This document shows positions 47,894 through 60,180 of a stretch of 64,000 nt of DNA, one piece after another. The position numbers were made by a program, and so were the translations under genes. The stretch lies in assembly GCA_944474755.1 (NCBI GenBank), contig OX104112.1, positions 90,533,756-90,597,755 of the forward strand, written 5' to 3'. Below the pieces are notes generated by a model. The model worked only from the letters and a program-made list of their open reading frames with translations. It had not been told where the DNA came from and searched no databases. The first letter of the stretch is position 1; each line of letters begins with the position of its first letter. This DNA comes from Limnoperna fortunei. Taxonomy: Eukaryota; Mollusca; Bivalvia; Mytilida; Modiolidae.

Positions 47894-48546
47894 CCATAAT
47901 GCAATTTTCAGCATAATATTAATAATAGCATACAATTTATATGTTATATATATAATTAAATATCATACAATTATACTATAAATTATAATTTATATGCGAG
48001 CGAAGCGAAGCTCACTGTCTGCCAAATTGGATGAGACCCAAATATGATCATTGAAAAAAAAACCTGTGCTACTCGGAATGCATTGGGTATTTTCACTTTT
48101 TTTTTAAAACGGCTATATAAAATTAAAGTGCTTATTTTTGAAATTACTACAAAAATGACAGACAAATTTTTTTCAATCTGAAATGCTGCATTTGAAATTG
48201 AGTTTTGTGACGTCACCAACACATTATAATGTCAAGTCATCAATGGAATGTAGAGGCACTGTTAGGGGGCTCTGAAGTAACGACACAAACAATGTGCGAT
48301 GCTCGCATTTTAGGCTGCGCCTAGCTACATTCATATTATGTTATCATTGATAGATAATTGTTGAAAAGCGATGCTATTTTAAATCAGTAACACCATAATA
48401 GCGATTGTTTTATATTCGGATTTTGGAGGTTATGTTTTATAATTATATAAGTTAAATAAATTATAAGTTAAATCAGACTCCCCAGAAAACTGTATTTTCC
48501 CCAAGTTCCGGATTTTGCAGACTTATTTTCACACTGCAATGCTTAC

Positions 48547-48592
48547 CTTTCATCCAATTCTATAACTTGGCAAATAGTTTTTCCAATAAGAA
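48547..48592 (-). CDS. TMX3: TMX3-like exon 2a (copy 2)
   Basis: Identical to 42,958-43,003 with the same splice sites. As the first of the duplicated exons met by the polymerase, it is the natural partner for the unseen exon 1. Confidence 0.82.
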
Positions 48593-48751
48593 CTGAAAAT
48601 ATAAGAATACATATATTAGATGCAAACATAATTACTACACATTATGCTAATTTCTGTTAAAAGACACAAAATTATAACATAGTTTACCAAAAAGAACAAA
48701 ATAAGCCGGTATTTTCATTTTAGATATTACAGCATTTCCGGTGACTAAACC

Positions 48752-49172
48752 TAGTCTCGATCATCCAGACGCTTAATTACATTTGTGCGTCTGGATTCAA
48801 CTCTATATTGAACTCGTTACCATTACGCCCAAAACTGGGCGTAATTTTTGATTGGATGATATTTTTATTATCTAAAAAATTACTTCCGTTCATATCAAGA
48901 AGTGTACAACAAATTGTACCAAAGTTTACATTTGAATATTTTTATAAAATATTACTTTATCAATTAATTAAACAAATATTATTGTTATGCATAATCAAGA
49001 GTGAATCTTACTGTGACGTCATATTATAAGTATAGATATGTTTGCATGGTTTTCCTGGTTTAAAAATAGGGCTCTAAAAATAGAATCATTGTTTGTCTCC
49101 ACCTATTGGCAGCGAAATTAAAATAAGGTGATCCCAGACGCTATTATATATGCGTCTGGGTGATCGAGACTA
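48752..49172. mobile_element. 421-bp MITE present only in duplicate 2
   Basis: Terminal inverted repeats TAGTCTCGATCA(T/C)CCAGACGC. Each end also folds on itself (CCAGACGC...GCGTCTGG), giving a double-hairpin terminus. The empty site in copy 1 ('ggtgactaaaccatgaatga', about 43,151) shows a 9-bp target duplication, 'gactaaacc' (48,743-48,751 and 49,173-49,181). Nine bases fit Mutator-like or Merlin elements. It has no transposase. Confidence 0.93.
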
Positions 49173-49514
49173 GACTAAACCATGAATGAACATGGAAATG
49201 TTAATATTTCGTAAGTAAGTTAGTGTGGGATATGTTTTTAAGTGGAAAAAGTAAAAAAAAGTGTTGGTTAAAATTAGTTTAATAATTAAATAAACAAAAT
49301 ATAGTGTTTTTAATTAATTAAATGATGATAACAGTTTTGATCAATGCACATAGGGGTAATTACACTTTGATTATTTTTAAATTGTTTGCTTAACAACTGT
49401 AGACTATGCTTTGTAGGATTTACTCTGCATCCAAGCTGACTTTAACATCAAAGGTTACAAAAAATACGACAATTTATTGAAGCTGTTCATCAAACATTTT
49501 AAAGAAAACATTCA

Positions 49515-49772
49515 GTGAGCTCAAAGAATTTCTCAAAAAGAATATATTATTTGGGACTACAAATCGTTGGATATATAAAATGGTTTGCAACATGTACTAT
49601 GTTCATTCTGAAAATGGAGTATCCATGCCAGTTTTGTTCTAGAGAGGTTACACGTCGACAGCAAGCCCTAGAGTGTGACATTTGTCACACGTGGCAACAT
49701 AGGACTTACAACACGGGAATTACCCAGTTTATTCACAGGGCAATCTGCAGAGAAGATTATGATTATAATTAA
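49515..49772 (+). pseudogene. PHD-like zinc-finger relic (copy 2)
   Basis: Second copy of 43,496-43,753 with the same Cys-to-Tyr position. Confidence 0.45.
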
Positions 49773-49980
49773 AAATACGACTTTTTTTAATATATTTATA
49801 CCTACCTGCTTTATTTATTTTACCTACCTTTGGTTTTACAATTACATGTCCACATAATGAAAATATCTTTAAATTTGTCTTCAGAAGACTTTAAAATAAA
49901 GCAACCATTATCTGCATCATGAATGTTTTGTTATATTTTACCTACATTCTTTATTTATTTTCCCTACGTTTGGTTTTACT

Positions 49981-50091
49981 GGGGCCGGATCGACCTGGGG
50001 ACGGAACGACCAGGGGACGAATCGACCTGGGACTTATCGACTTGGGGACGGATCGACTAGGGGACGGATTGGTTTGGGGACGAATCGTCTA
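49981..50091. repeat. 16-bp tandem repeat x 7 (copy 2)
   Basis: Duplicate of 43,962-44,072, same unit number. Confidence 0.9.
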
Positions 50092-50479
50092 GAAATCCAA
50101 TACCACACTAGAACAGACATCCTTAAATTCAGCTTTTTTCCCGGAACCATAGTAGTCTGGAACCAGTTACCAGCTCCCATAGCTGAGACCTCCGACTTGG
50201 TATCTTTCAAGCGGGGGTTAACCTCCCTTCATTTCTAAACTGTATCTGGGTCCATATTGTTAGTAAGCACTAATGAAGGTTAGAGCTGTGCCGGTTGGGT
50301 GTATACCCAGGGGCCGCTTCGGTAGCCGGATTGGTCTGACCAGAAGAGCAGAAAGCAATATTGAATCGAGTTTGTTATTTCTATCTATTCTTTCAGTTTC
50401 TATCCTAGTTTTTACATTTTTACTTTTTAAATCTTTCTTTTTTCTTACTCTAACCGCCACCGCATGCAATTAGTTCCGG
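50086..50479 (+). mobile_element. LINE 3' end (copy 2)
   Basis: Duplicate of 44,067-44,460; the C-terminal frame and stop (50,236-50,238) are preserved. Confidence 0.85.
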
Positions 50480-51878
50480 AGCGTAACGGTCTACCTAGAC
50501 AGTGCTCTGTATACAGTAGATGTAGATGAAATCACAGAACATAACACGACAGAACAAAATTAACATACATGTTAAGGTACATTAATACAAGCAGGATAGC
50601 ATTAAAGATTAACGGCACAACAATACATTTTAGAACACATATCTGAAATATAATCATATTAAAAGTTGAGCAAAAATTTTCAAAACATACAAGAGCACTA
50701 AACTAAAAGCAGGCAGCATAAGATAAATGTACTTCAAAGCATATATTTTAAAATATATTCATTAACCCGAAATGAGCACCAAAACATAGCAAAAAAATGG
50801 AAAGCATACACAGTATATAAAACAGGATAAGCATGAACAACATAAAAAAAACCTGCACTTAAACATATATTTATATAGATTAATTTAAAAGCTGACCACA
50901 GAGACACACACTAATTTTTAAAGCATATAAAGGACTGTAATATAGCTAAAAATTAAGCAAGACTAGTAGAATCAACCAAATAAATAAACTTGTAAACTAT
51001 GGAGCAAAGCTAATATGAAAGAACTTGTGCTGGTGAGAAGTCACACAGACTGTGATTTACATGCAGTACAAAAACATTTTTGCACCCCACCCCCCCTTTC
51101 CACCAGCAGGCAATATAACTTTTTAAATGCCCCAAGGAGGTCATAGTGGCAATGTATTCCAAAGTCTGGTAGCACTCATATACATGAACGAGTTCTTCCC
51201 ATACTAGTAGTTCTGGGTCTTGGAAGATCTGCTGTATTTGAATACCTAAAGTTATAAGAATTTCTTTTAGTGATAGAACACACTTAAAATACTGCTCGCC
51301 GGACGTTAAGCAACATGAAAATCATATATTATCTATAATTGGTCTTTGAATGAGATACTTTATTTGTAATACAGATAACTTCATTGATTTGCAAACTTAA
51401 AATGTTTTTTTTTAGATTAGCCTTTCTCACGTGGCCTTTCTTAATTTAAATGCAGATATCAAATCAAAAAAGCTTTATTTATAGTCGATTATGCAACAAC
51501 ATTAGCTCTAGTGAGCTTTTTATCCCACGTGTTTTATCCAAACATGACATAGACAAAGACAAGATCTGCACAATTGCAACAAACGTATCTTTTTACTGCT
51601 GATACCTTTTATAACATTCTATAACTGTTAGCTCGCGACCTGGCTCGAAAAGAGTTTTTATTTCAGTAAAGTCTCCAAAGATGTTTAGATAACAACAAAT
51701 TAGCGAATTATCGTTCTTTGATTAGAGCAAAATGTACTGAAATAAAACCATTATATAACGAGACTTTAAGAGTTGGGGTCTCGGTGGCCAAGAGATCTAA
51801 GTAAGTTGTATTTGGCGTGACATCACTGATGTTGGACGTTTTAGGTTTGCTTGACTCTATTTTATTGAAATTGATGAG

Positions 51879-54800
51879 GTTTTGTCATATTCATTGCCAT
51901 ATTGTCTGTCCCAGGTCAGGATACTCCGATTTCTATGTCCAATACAAACTTGACACTCTTACGTTACATTCACAGTAAATTATATTCAGACGTTTAATAA
52001 AAAATAATAAAATAATAAAATAAAATAATTATTCTTAATAATTATAAGTGTATATTAAAACAGAATGTATCATTTTACATTTACTGTCCCATGTTAAATA
52101 AAATGTAAGCCGTACTTTAAGATAAAAACAGGCAAACAGATTAACCGACAATCTCCACGCAAAGGATTCTGGGTATCCTACGTCAACCACAATCACCTCT
52201 GCCATACCATTGGTTGACATTGTGAGAGATATCTCTCATGGATGATAAGCTTCGCGTACAAAAGCAGTAATTTCAATGTAAAATTGTATCTGAAGTGTAT
52301 AAAAAGACTATATAAAAATAAATAAAATCTCATGCATTATTTTACAAACATCGTTCTTTGTTTACAAACGTCACGAGCAGACGACATATGTAGTCACGCA
52401 GTAAATGGAGGATGACGTGTGGCAGAGGTTATATCTGGGAACCAGTTATGTTCTCTGTGCCGGAGAGTGATTAACCGACAGTAAAATATTGTAAAGTTGA
52501 TGTAGCATGCTATATGCTCTCAAGTATCGAGTACTTCATATTGATCTCTTAAAAGTGATATATACCAAACACCACCGTATGAATCCTGTATGGAAGACCT
52601 TAATTTACACTAAAGAGGTTTTCTTCATTATTTGTTATAACAAAATATTTACATATCAGAAAGTAGGACGTCGTGATATTTTTAGTGCATATATTGTCTG
52701 TCTGTATTTTAGGACGACCAAAAGAACAGATAAACATACACGACAAATATTTATTTAAAAACGCATATAAAGATAAAGTGACTTTACGTCTGCTACAAAA
52801 GATTTGACAAGACTGCAACATTGATAATATTAAAACACATTAATTTATTAAATTAGTTTCATAACAAATTACACCAAAGACAATATAGGCACCTTTAGAC
52901 TTTTAACACTTACCAAGGCCTTTTGTACCTATGTTTACTATACTTTGTCATATATATGTAGTTTTATCAAATTTTTAAGATTAAAAAAAAATTCTCAAAT
53001 TATACTTTAAATGAATTTAATCATGCCAAATAACTACAGACTTTCTTGAAAAAAAACAAACGAAAATAGCATTTTTAAAAGAAATGCAAACGTGGATATA
53101 TTTTTTATTGCTACATCATGATTGAAAGAATTCACGTTTAAAGAAAAAAATTATGGATAAAGATATTCAAGTTTGATTGGATGATATTTAAAGGGAATTT
53201 TAGAAGAGGGTACGTAGTGATCCACCGCGCCACATTATTTTTATATGTAACTGTTCCAAGACTGTGTTTTATGTCCTCGTTTATGTCCATTCTGTTACGT
53301 TATTTTTTTTATATTTTTTTTTCATAGTCTTTTAGCGAGTAATCTACTAATTTATATTTGAAGCAAATATTCATCGCCTGGCTAGTTTTTTAACGCCAGA
53401 CACTAAAGTTGTGTACTTCGTTGGAATATCAGTTGGATTTGACTCCGGGTTTACAGAGAGATGTCACTGACCGGATCGGTCGTTACACTTGCTAATCCGT
53501 AATTATTACAGCTGCTTTGAAATGATTGATTTCAGGCGTTTATCTGATTACCTCAGATCAAACAGATATGGTAATGAAATGACTTTTATTATAAAGCTAA
53601 TAGGGTCAATATCCTGACTTACCACATATAAACGGCTATAAATAACACGTATGAAGTGTCAGTATTCATTTTTAGCATTTGCACCTTTTACAATCAATCA
53701 TAATGCAACATATTTTCTTTATACAGCCACAATTGTTATATATTTGGAATTTTTAGTTACTTAGTCCTGGCCACAGTACCACATGAAAAAAAAAGCTTGA
53801 CTGGAAAGTGATTAAACCTCATCATGATTCATCCAATCAAACTTTACTTTGTTCTGTACTTTTTAAAGCACCTGGGCTAAATTTTTTGAGCATTCACCGC
53901 TACGATGGCGTTTGCGCCTGTCCCGACTTGTACAATTACCGAACGGAAGGCTTCAATCAGTTTGCAACCGATTGTCAATTGTATACAGATTTTTGAGTAA
54001 TTTCGTTTGGTATCCGCAATTTAGCCGAAAAGTTGCTGAAAGGGGCATTAAAGTACATTGATTTCTATAATAATCAAAAGCAAGCAGATTCATGTTATGA
54101 ATGACGATTCGACTTGATTATTTAAAACGGTTTATTAATTGTCTTAGACAAGTATATCGTGCGACAAATAATTTTTGCGAGTTTTGCTGGTAAATATATG
54201 TAAAAGTATATATAAATACTTATTTTTTTTTCAGGACCTAAATATTAAATAAAATAAAGAGGAAATTTTATGAGCAAATTTGTAAATTAAGACACAAAAC
54301 AAAACAAAATCAAAGTACATTTGACATAGTTATTAACCTTTAGATGATACAGTAAAGTGTTCATTTAAGACGGGTGTGTATATTTTGATACTGTTGTGAA
54401 TGTATAAATAATGCAGATTTACTAAAAAAGTATACATTTTGTTCATTCGCCATACATAGTAGAAATACGAATAAATATTTTTTTTAAATTTACAGCTAAT
54501 AAAAATTTGTAACATGATGGAAAATGCTACATGTGATTTAAATTTTATAATATTTATTTTCGTTCAAGTACATGCAATAAAAATAATACATGTATACCAA
54601 GAAAAGCAGCGTTCATCTTTAATATAGCTAAAATATTGTTTTCTGCACATAAAGTACGTACACCAGATCCTTAGCAATATTGTTGTATTGTATATTAACT
54701 TATGTAGCATATAAATTATAACGATTTTGTTTAAATAACTAGCCCTTCTTGATTTTTGTCAGAGCAGAGCGGCTTTATTGGAGTATATGTTAATTTTTGA

Positions 54801-55235
54801 CGTTTGACTGATTAATGAATACGAACGACATTTTCGAAAAAAAAATCAATCCGCCGTTAGACAATTTGTGTTATCCTTATGAATATATTTAAAATCTTGT
54901 CAACACCAAGGTCATTGAACTCTGGCTGACCTTCTCTTTTGTATTGTCAGCAAATTTTAATGTTTACTTCGAGTCTATTTTTCTCACGTGATTTTTCTAT
55001 TCTTTGTACCACGTTAAAATTACAAGAAATTACGCAAGTTACGAAATTCGAGACCTTTTAATTGTACTAAATAGGTAATGTGTGTTTCTGCACATGTAAG
55101 CAGATTTCATCTTAATATAATACGCAAGATATTGTAAACTGATGTCTCGAAGTTTTTTAAAACTAATTTGAGCAAGATCATATCTTGGCAGTTTCCATTG
55201 TCGGTTGCATATATTAATGCATATTTAAATCTTTT
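51879..55235. other. Mostly unexplained DNA upstream of TMX3 exon 2a
   Basis: TMX3 exon 1 should lie here or beyond, but I could not identify a signal-peptide exon ending with one extra base. A less AT-rich frame at about 53,870-53,997 reads SIHRYDGVCACPDLYNY then RTEGFNQFATDCQLYTDF-stop after a possible acceptor ('tttttaaag'). It looks protein-like, but I know no match. A SINE tail remnant ('aagttgctgaaaggggcatt') is at about 54,030-54,055. Confidence 0.35.
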
Positions 55236-55400
55236 TGTTTGTTTGAATGGTGTTTAGTGCCACTCTCAGCAAGTTTTCAGCTGTATCATGGAGTTAAGTT
55301 TTTAAGGGGATGGATGAGACGAAGCCGGGTAGCCTGACGTTAATCTCTCTACCGATGTCGATGTCGAGTTAACCCTGCCCTCAGTGAGACTAGAACCCAG
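55236..55400 (-). repeat. tRNA-derived SINE (minus), decayed
   Basis: 'tgtttgtttgaatggtgttt', 'gtgccactctcagcaagttt', 'cagctgtatcatgga', 'cagtgagactagaaccca' follow the family order; the middle is replaced or diverged. Confidence 0.8.
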
Positions 55401-56028
55401 AGCATGTTTAAATATATTTATTGTAGAGCTAATTACTATGGAAGACCAATGCAGCTATTTGTTGTCAAAGTAAAACATACATAGAAAAACGAAGGTATTA
55501 AAATGGGAAGCGTGTTTATTGTTATGATTTTTGCTTTTTGTGTTCTTGTAATATAACTATAAAATTAACACCCGTTGCTATGATGTGCGGGGCTAAAATC
55601 GGAATTGGTAGAAATTAACAAATGGTTACTGTCGAAAAAAAGACCGCATTTTTGCATGAAGTATAATAAAGTAAGTTATATACTACTACAAATATCGAAT
55701 ACCACGTGATCAAATAAAGTAATATGTACAATATACTGTACCTTACAAAAGGAAATATAAGAAATGTTATAATTCATGGTACAAAATGTCAAAACAGCCA
55801 GCTCCTCACAGATATTTTATTTTCGTAACGTGCAGGTTTTTTTACAGTTGATTTCTTGGTTGTTTAATTATATTGTTGATATATACAGGAAGGCATCACA
55901 GCAACTTAACATTTTAAAACATTTAGGACCATTTTTGGACAGACTCAGCAAACTCACCATTTTTCATACTTAATTCTTAGTAATTTTACTTCTGCCCTTT
56001 GGCATGGCATTTTGGTACAGAAAGGATT

Positions 56029-56820
56029 TTTTTAATTGAAAAAGTGCAAGAAATACGTTTTGTTTATGGGGACTATTCAATCTCATATGACCAACTTTTA
56101 GAAAAAGCAAAGATGCCTTCCTTACAGATTCGTCGTCAGCGAGCTATGGCCTTAGAAACTTTTTAAATAATAAGCAAACTTTCACCAGTGTGCTTACATA
56201 ATCTTGTAAATGCAAAAAAGTCTAAATATAATTTCAGGTATAACAATATGTTGGACATAATTCATCTAAAATCCACTACATATGGTAAGAAAAGCTTTCG
56301 TTATGCTGCTGCTGTATTGTGGAACAGCCTTCCAGACCATTTCAGTACTGAAAACAGTTTTTCTTAATTTAAGTCTCTCGTACAGTCCTGGAATGGAACG
56401 GAGTGCCGCTGTTCCATTTGCAAGTAAATAATGTTATTGTTGTATGCTATCACTGATATATACGCTCTCATGGTGCATTTTAAAATTTTAACAGCATGTT
56501 GCTATTCCCTACATAGTGCTCTCTCATCTGTGCTTTTAGTTTATATGGCATACATACTTCAATCTCTGCTAGTATTATTCTGCCACTGCTTTTTATGTGC
56601 CTAAAATATAAATGTATGTCTTTGTGTTGTCCTATATATTTATTGTCTTATGTCTTATTGTCGCATTGGCATGTCATATGTATATGTATGTCTTGCGCAT
56701 ATTATTGTTGTTATGTATGCCTTATGTGTCTTAGGATAGTTTGTTGTGTTCTTACTCGGTAAAAGATCTATATGTGTGTTATATTGTTAAATATATTTAA
56801 GAATGAAAAATAAAGCTTTC
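56029..56820 (+). mobile_element. LINE 3' end: decayed reverse transcriptase C-terminus and 3' UTR
   Basis: The frame from 56,029 reads EKVQEIRFVYGDYSISYDQL, LEKAKMPSLQIRRQRAMALE, later KKSFRYAAAVLWNSLPDHF and SWNGTECRCSICK-stop (56,427). These are standard C-terminal blocks of CR1/L2-like LINE reverse transcriptases. Stops at 56,164 and 56,365 show it is dead. The 3' UTR ends near 56,820 ('gaaaaataaagctttctta'). Confidence 0.9.
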
Positions 56821-57180
56821 TTATCTTAGCACTTAGTTATTTAATGATATTAGTCACTAAGCTCGTTCTTATAATCAAGAAAACCTACAAGTATAGGATG
56901 TGTTTTGAATTGTAATTAGGTACTATTAAGTTTGTAAGTTACGAAGGTTTTAATGATTTCTGAATTTCTACGCGCCAAGTCTGCTTTAAACAATCTGTTA
57001 ATATAATTTTGATATAACATTATCAATATGTAAAATTGTGCATTAGATAAGATTTTATTTCATATTCAAGAATGTTCTTAATATGTTCAGTCACCTATTG
57101 ATCTCGACGTGAACCACATTTTCCTTTCTACTAAAAACTTACATAGTAAGAACTAATTCTACCATTAATATTTATATCTA
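56821..57180. other. Non-coding, nothing recognised
   Basis: Short AT-rich spacer between the LINE end and the next SINE. Confidence 0.4.
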
Positions 57181-57400
57181 CTATTGTCAACACTGAGGTT
57201 GCGGTTTCGAGTCTCACTGCAGGCAGGGTGTATTCGACTCCAATCTTAATTTACAAGGATTGCAAGTTTTCCTACCGAAGGTCGGGGGTTCTCTTCGGGT
57301 ACTCCGGCCTCCTCCCCCAATAAAAACTGGACGCCATTATATAGCTGAAAAATTGCTGAAAGTGGCGTTAAACATCATTTAAACAAACAAACAAACAATA
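57181..57400 (+). repeat. tRNA-derived SINE, well-preserved body and tail
   Basis: 'gtcaacactgaggttgcggt', B box 'ttcgagtctcactgcaggc', 'gggtgtattcgactccaatc', 'ttttcctaccgaaggtcggg', 'ctccggcctcctcccccaat', 'aactggacgccattatatag', 'attgctgaaagtggcgttaa' and an (AAAC)n tail. A useful reference copy for the 3' three-quarters of the family. Confidence 0.92.
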
Positions 57401-57514
57401 TATTTACTTATTAACCAAAGGATACATCATGATGAATTGAGAATTGCAACATTTATTATCAACGTCACTTGAGTTCCCCAAACCTTCACATTGTGCTTTA
57501 GCATCGACTGAGAA

Positions 57515-57755
57515 AAGATTGTTTGTCTGTTTGTTTGTTTGTGTAGCAATTTTTCAGCTATATGATGGCGTCCATTGGAGAAGAAGCCAGAATAATCGGA
57601 GAAAACTTCCTTTGGTAGGAAAACTGGCAATCAATTAATATTGGAGTCGAGTACACCGTACCCGCATTGAGAACCAGCAACCTCAGTGTTGACAGACCAC
57701 GAGATCAATTGTAGATGACTGACTAACTCAACCACTCTGCAACCGAAGCCCCACC
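57515..57755 (-). repeat. tRNA-derived SINE, near full length (minus)
   Basis: (TTTG)n, 'gcaatttttcagctatatga', 'ggtaggaaaactggcaatca', 'attggagtcgagtacaccgt', 'caacctcagtgttgacagac', and head 'ctcaaccactctgcaaccga' + 'agcccc'. Arranged head-out, tail-to-tail with the copy at 57,181. Confidence 0.9.
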
Positions 57756-58570
57756 GACAAAAAGACAGTTTTGTTTTAAAAAAATGGAGAAAGAATGGCT
57801 TTCATATATTGTATTCAAGCTACTTTGTTAAACTACATCGCATGTCAATTTTGAAACTTTGGACATAATAGACATTTACTGTACATTAGTAATTATTAAT
57901 TCACATTGGGCGATTGATTCTCAACGCATATAATGTACATGAAAAGGCATAAAATTAGCTGAATAAAACACGCATGTTTCGTCATATAAGAATGAACACA
58001 TAAATTATTTAAAACTAAATGTATTTTAAATCAATCGGTGAATCACGATTCATAGTAATTTGTATCTGTCATTATCGCAGGACGTAGCCTACACCTTACT
58101 AGCTTTATTAATATTTAGCAGAAATAAATCCTTTATAGAAGCTAGCACGGAATTAAAGCGCAAAATTTGAAGAAGATTAAGAAATTTAGGACATACTCGA
58201 AACACCGCAATGTCAGAGCTTATTAAGTAAATTACATGTAACAATATCAAACCCTACTAAGAATTTCTTAACTCTACCGAAAACAGATTAATTGAGAAAT
58301 GCTCAAACTCTGCAAAATACATTGCAATGAAATATAACGTATTGAAAAAATAGTGTCATAACTGAACTATTTTTGAAAACCCTTTCAATGTAAACAAATT
58401 GCACGGAATGCAACAGATGAACTGTTCTTAGACCGTTGAAATGAAGGCTGTTCAATATTCAGTCCACAGTGAGTAAAGGCTGAACCCATTACTTTCCTCA
58501 CTCGATATGAGGTACGTCCTGGAATCACCCGTGGATATTTTATGTTGTTGGGATCATTTTCAATTTTTGG
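57756..58570. other. Non-coding, nothing recognised
   Basis: AT-rich spacer without recognisable features. Confidence 0.4.
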
Positions 58571-58574
58571 ATTC

Positions 58575-58835
58575 CGTGGAATTAAGGTAGTTATTGATGA
58601 ACACTGAGGTTGCGGGTTCGAGCCTTACTGCGGACAGGGTGCACTAGACTCCAATCATACTGCCAGTTTTCCTTTCGAAGGTCAGGGGTTTTTAGCGGGA
58701 AATCTGGCTTACTCCTTTGGTAAAATCTGGACGGCATAATAAAGCTAAGATATAACAGAAATTGGCATAAACCCTAACAAACAAAAGAAATAAATAAACA
58801 AATAACAAACAAACAAACAAACAAACAAACAACTT
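58575..58835 (+). repeat. tRNA-derived SINE with long (CAAA)n tail
   Basis: 'ttaaggtagttattgatgaa', B box 'gttgcgggttcgagccttac', 'gactccaatcatactgccag', then a tail to (AAAC/CAAA)n at 58,790-58,835. 5' head truncated. Confidence 0.9.
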
Positions 58836-59675
58836 TCAATTTTTCGGTTTTCGGCCTTTCCCGTAATAAACATATAAATATAACAAGGCAAATTTATATG
58901 AATATTATATTTTCTAAACAAACCAATTATGTTAGTGACATTTAAAATTGTTTCTTATAACAACGTGACATATCTATATAGTTTGTGCATATCTATAAGA
59001 TTACTGCCGTGAAAAAAGACGTAACAAGTCTAATGCATGTACTCAAATTTCAGACAATTCGATTATTACAAGTTCATTCACCTAATTTCTTTGTAGACAC
59101 CACCGACTAACATTTAAGCGTTACTATTTGAACAAACCAAAAATAATTGCTTGCCGAAATCAATAACATAGACACAGATAAGTACAGCACAATATAATTG
59201 GCACACATTTGTTGTAACAACCGCTGGTAACTCGGTAATATTAGGAACGTAATTTGCTACATTATTTGAAACACCTATTTTACAGTTCATATATGCTAAA
59301 AGTACTTTTAGTTTTAGTTAATGGTCGCAACTTTCGATCTATAAATATCGATATGAGATTACTTGTGAAATCTTGACAGTAGATCAAATTTATATAAATT
59401 GTAGTCTATTAACTGCTTTAAGTTCGAGCTATTTTAAGTGGCCTTCCGACAAAATTTAAATTAAACATGTTCGTCTTTCTACATATGGACTAAATGGTTT
59501 TTTAGTATCTATTCTATATTGCAATAGAAAAATTAAACTGGATGTACAAAAATGATACAGTGAGACAACATGATATCACCTCACAAACGGATCAATAGAG
59601 ATTGAGACTTATAAACGCTTTTGGTCGAGGCATGATAAGTGTACTTAACAAATAAAAACAAACGTTTTTCTGTGG
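58836..59675. other. Non-coding, nothing recognised
   Basis: AT-rich spacer. Confidence 0.4.
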
Positions 59676-60180
59676 TCGTGGTTAAGGTAGTTAATCTACT
59701 TTTGATCACTAGTCTGTCAACACCGAGATTGCCGGTTGAATCTCACTGCGGGCAGAGCGTGCTAGACTCCAATCTTAAGGTATCCGACCCATAATTGACG
59801 TCACCGTTTAATTTTATTGTTCGACCAAGAAATACAGCTTTATTAAATCAATGTATTGCTAATTAATGATGCACATTAAATATCTTTTTTTTTACTTTGT
59901 ATCAATGTTACCATTTTTAGTAAAAAAGTTAGTTACTCAAATAGTATTTCCGATGTTTGCCGAACATTACCGAGGTCTGCTCCATTGAAAAACAATGGAC
60001 ATCCGGGACACCAAATATGATCACGTGGTCATTTATGGTCCGGATACCTTAATTGACAAGATGTGCAAGGTAGGGGTTTCCTCCAGATACTTAGTGTTCA
60101 TCGCCCAAAACAACTGGACGCCACGGTGTAATGGAAAAATTGTTGAAAGTGGCATTAATCACAATCAAGCAAACAAACAC
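59676..60180 (+). repeat. tRNA-derived SINE split by a MITE
   Basis: The head-to-middle half (59,676-59,778, 'ggttaaggtagttaatctac', 'gggcagagcgtgctagactc') and tail half (60,049-60,180, 'aattgacaagatgtgcaagg' to 'gttgaaagtggcattaatca') are one SINE interrupted at its TTAA. Confidence 0.92.
59779..60048. mobile_element. 270-bp MITE inserted at TTAA inside a SINE
   Basis: Ends GGTATCCGACCCATAA and TTATGGTCCGGATACC are inverted repeats (14 of 16). TTAA flanks both sides (59,775-59,778 and 60,049-60,052), and the SINE family shows the empty site 'ccaatcttaattgacaagg'. A TTAA duplication is the hallmark of piggyBac and Kolobok groups. Non-coding. Confidence 0.93.

Larger units (their letters stand above)
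45860..51878. repeat. Tandem duplication, copy 2 (with a 430-bp insertion)
   Basis: Begins in the SINE B box ('actcgaacccacaacctcag') without the SINE's tail half, and ends 'attgatgag' where unique DNA ('gttttgtcatattc') resumes. It carries second copies of every item listed for copy 1. The extra 430 bp (48,752-49,181) is a MITE plus its target duplication. Confidence 0.97.

Noticed and set aside
48808..49029. Plus-strand frame of 73 codons
   Set aside because: Lies entirely within the 421-bp MITE and resembles no transposase.
52035..52220. Minus-strand frame beginning MSTNGMAEVIVVDVG as TMX3 exon 1
   Set aside because: No signal-peptide character, and its possible donors do not leave the one base that exon 2a requires.
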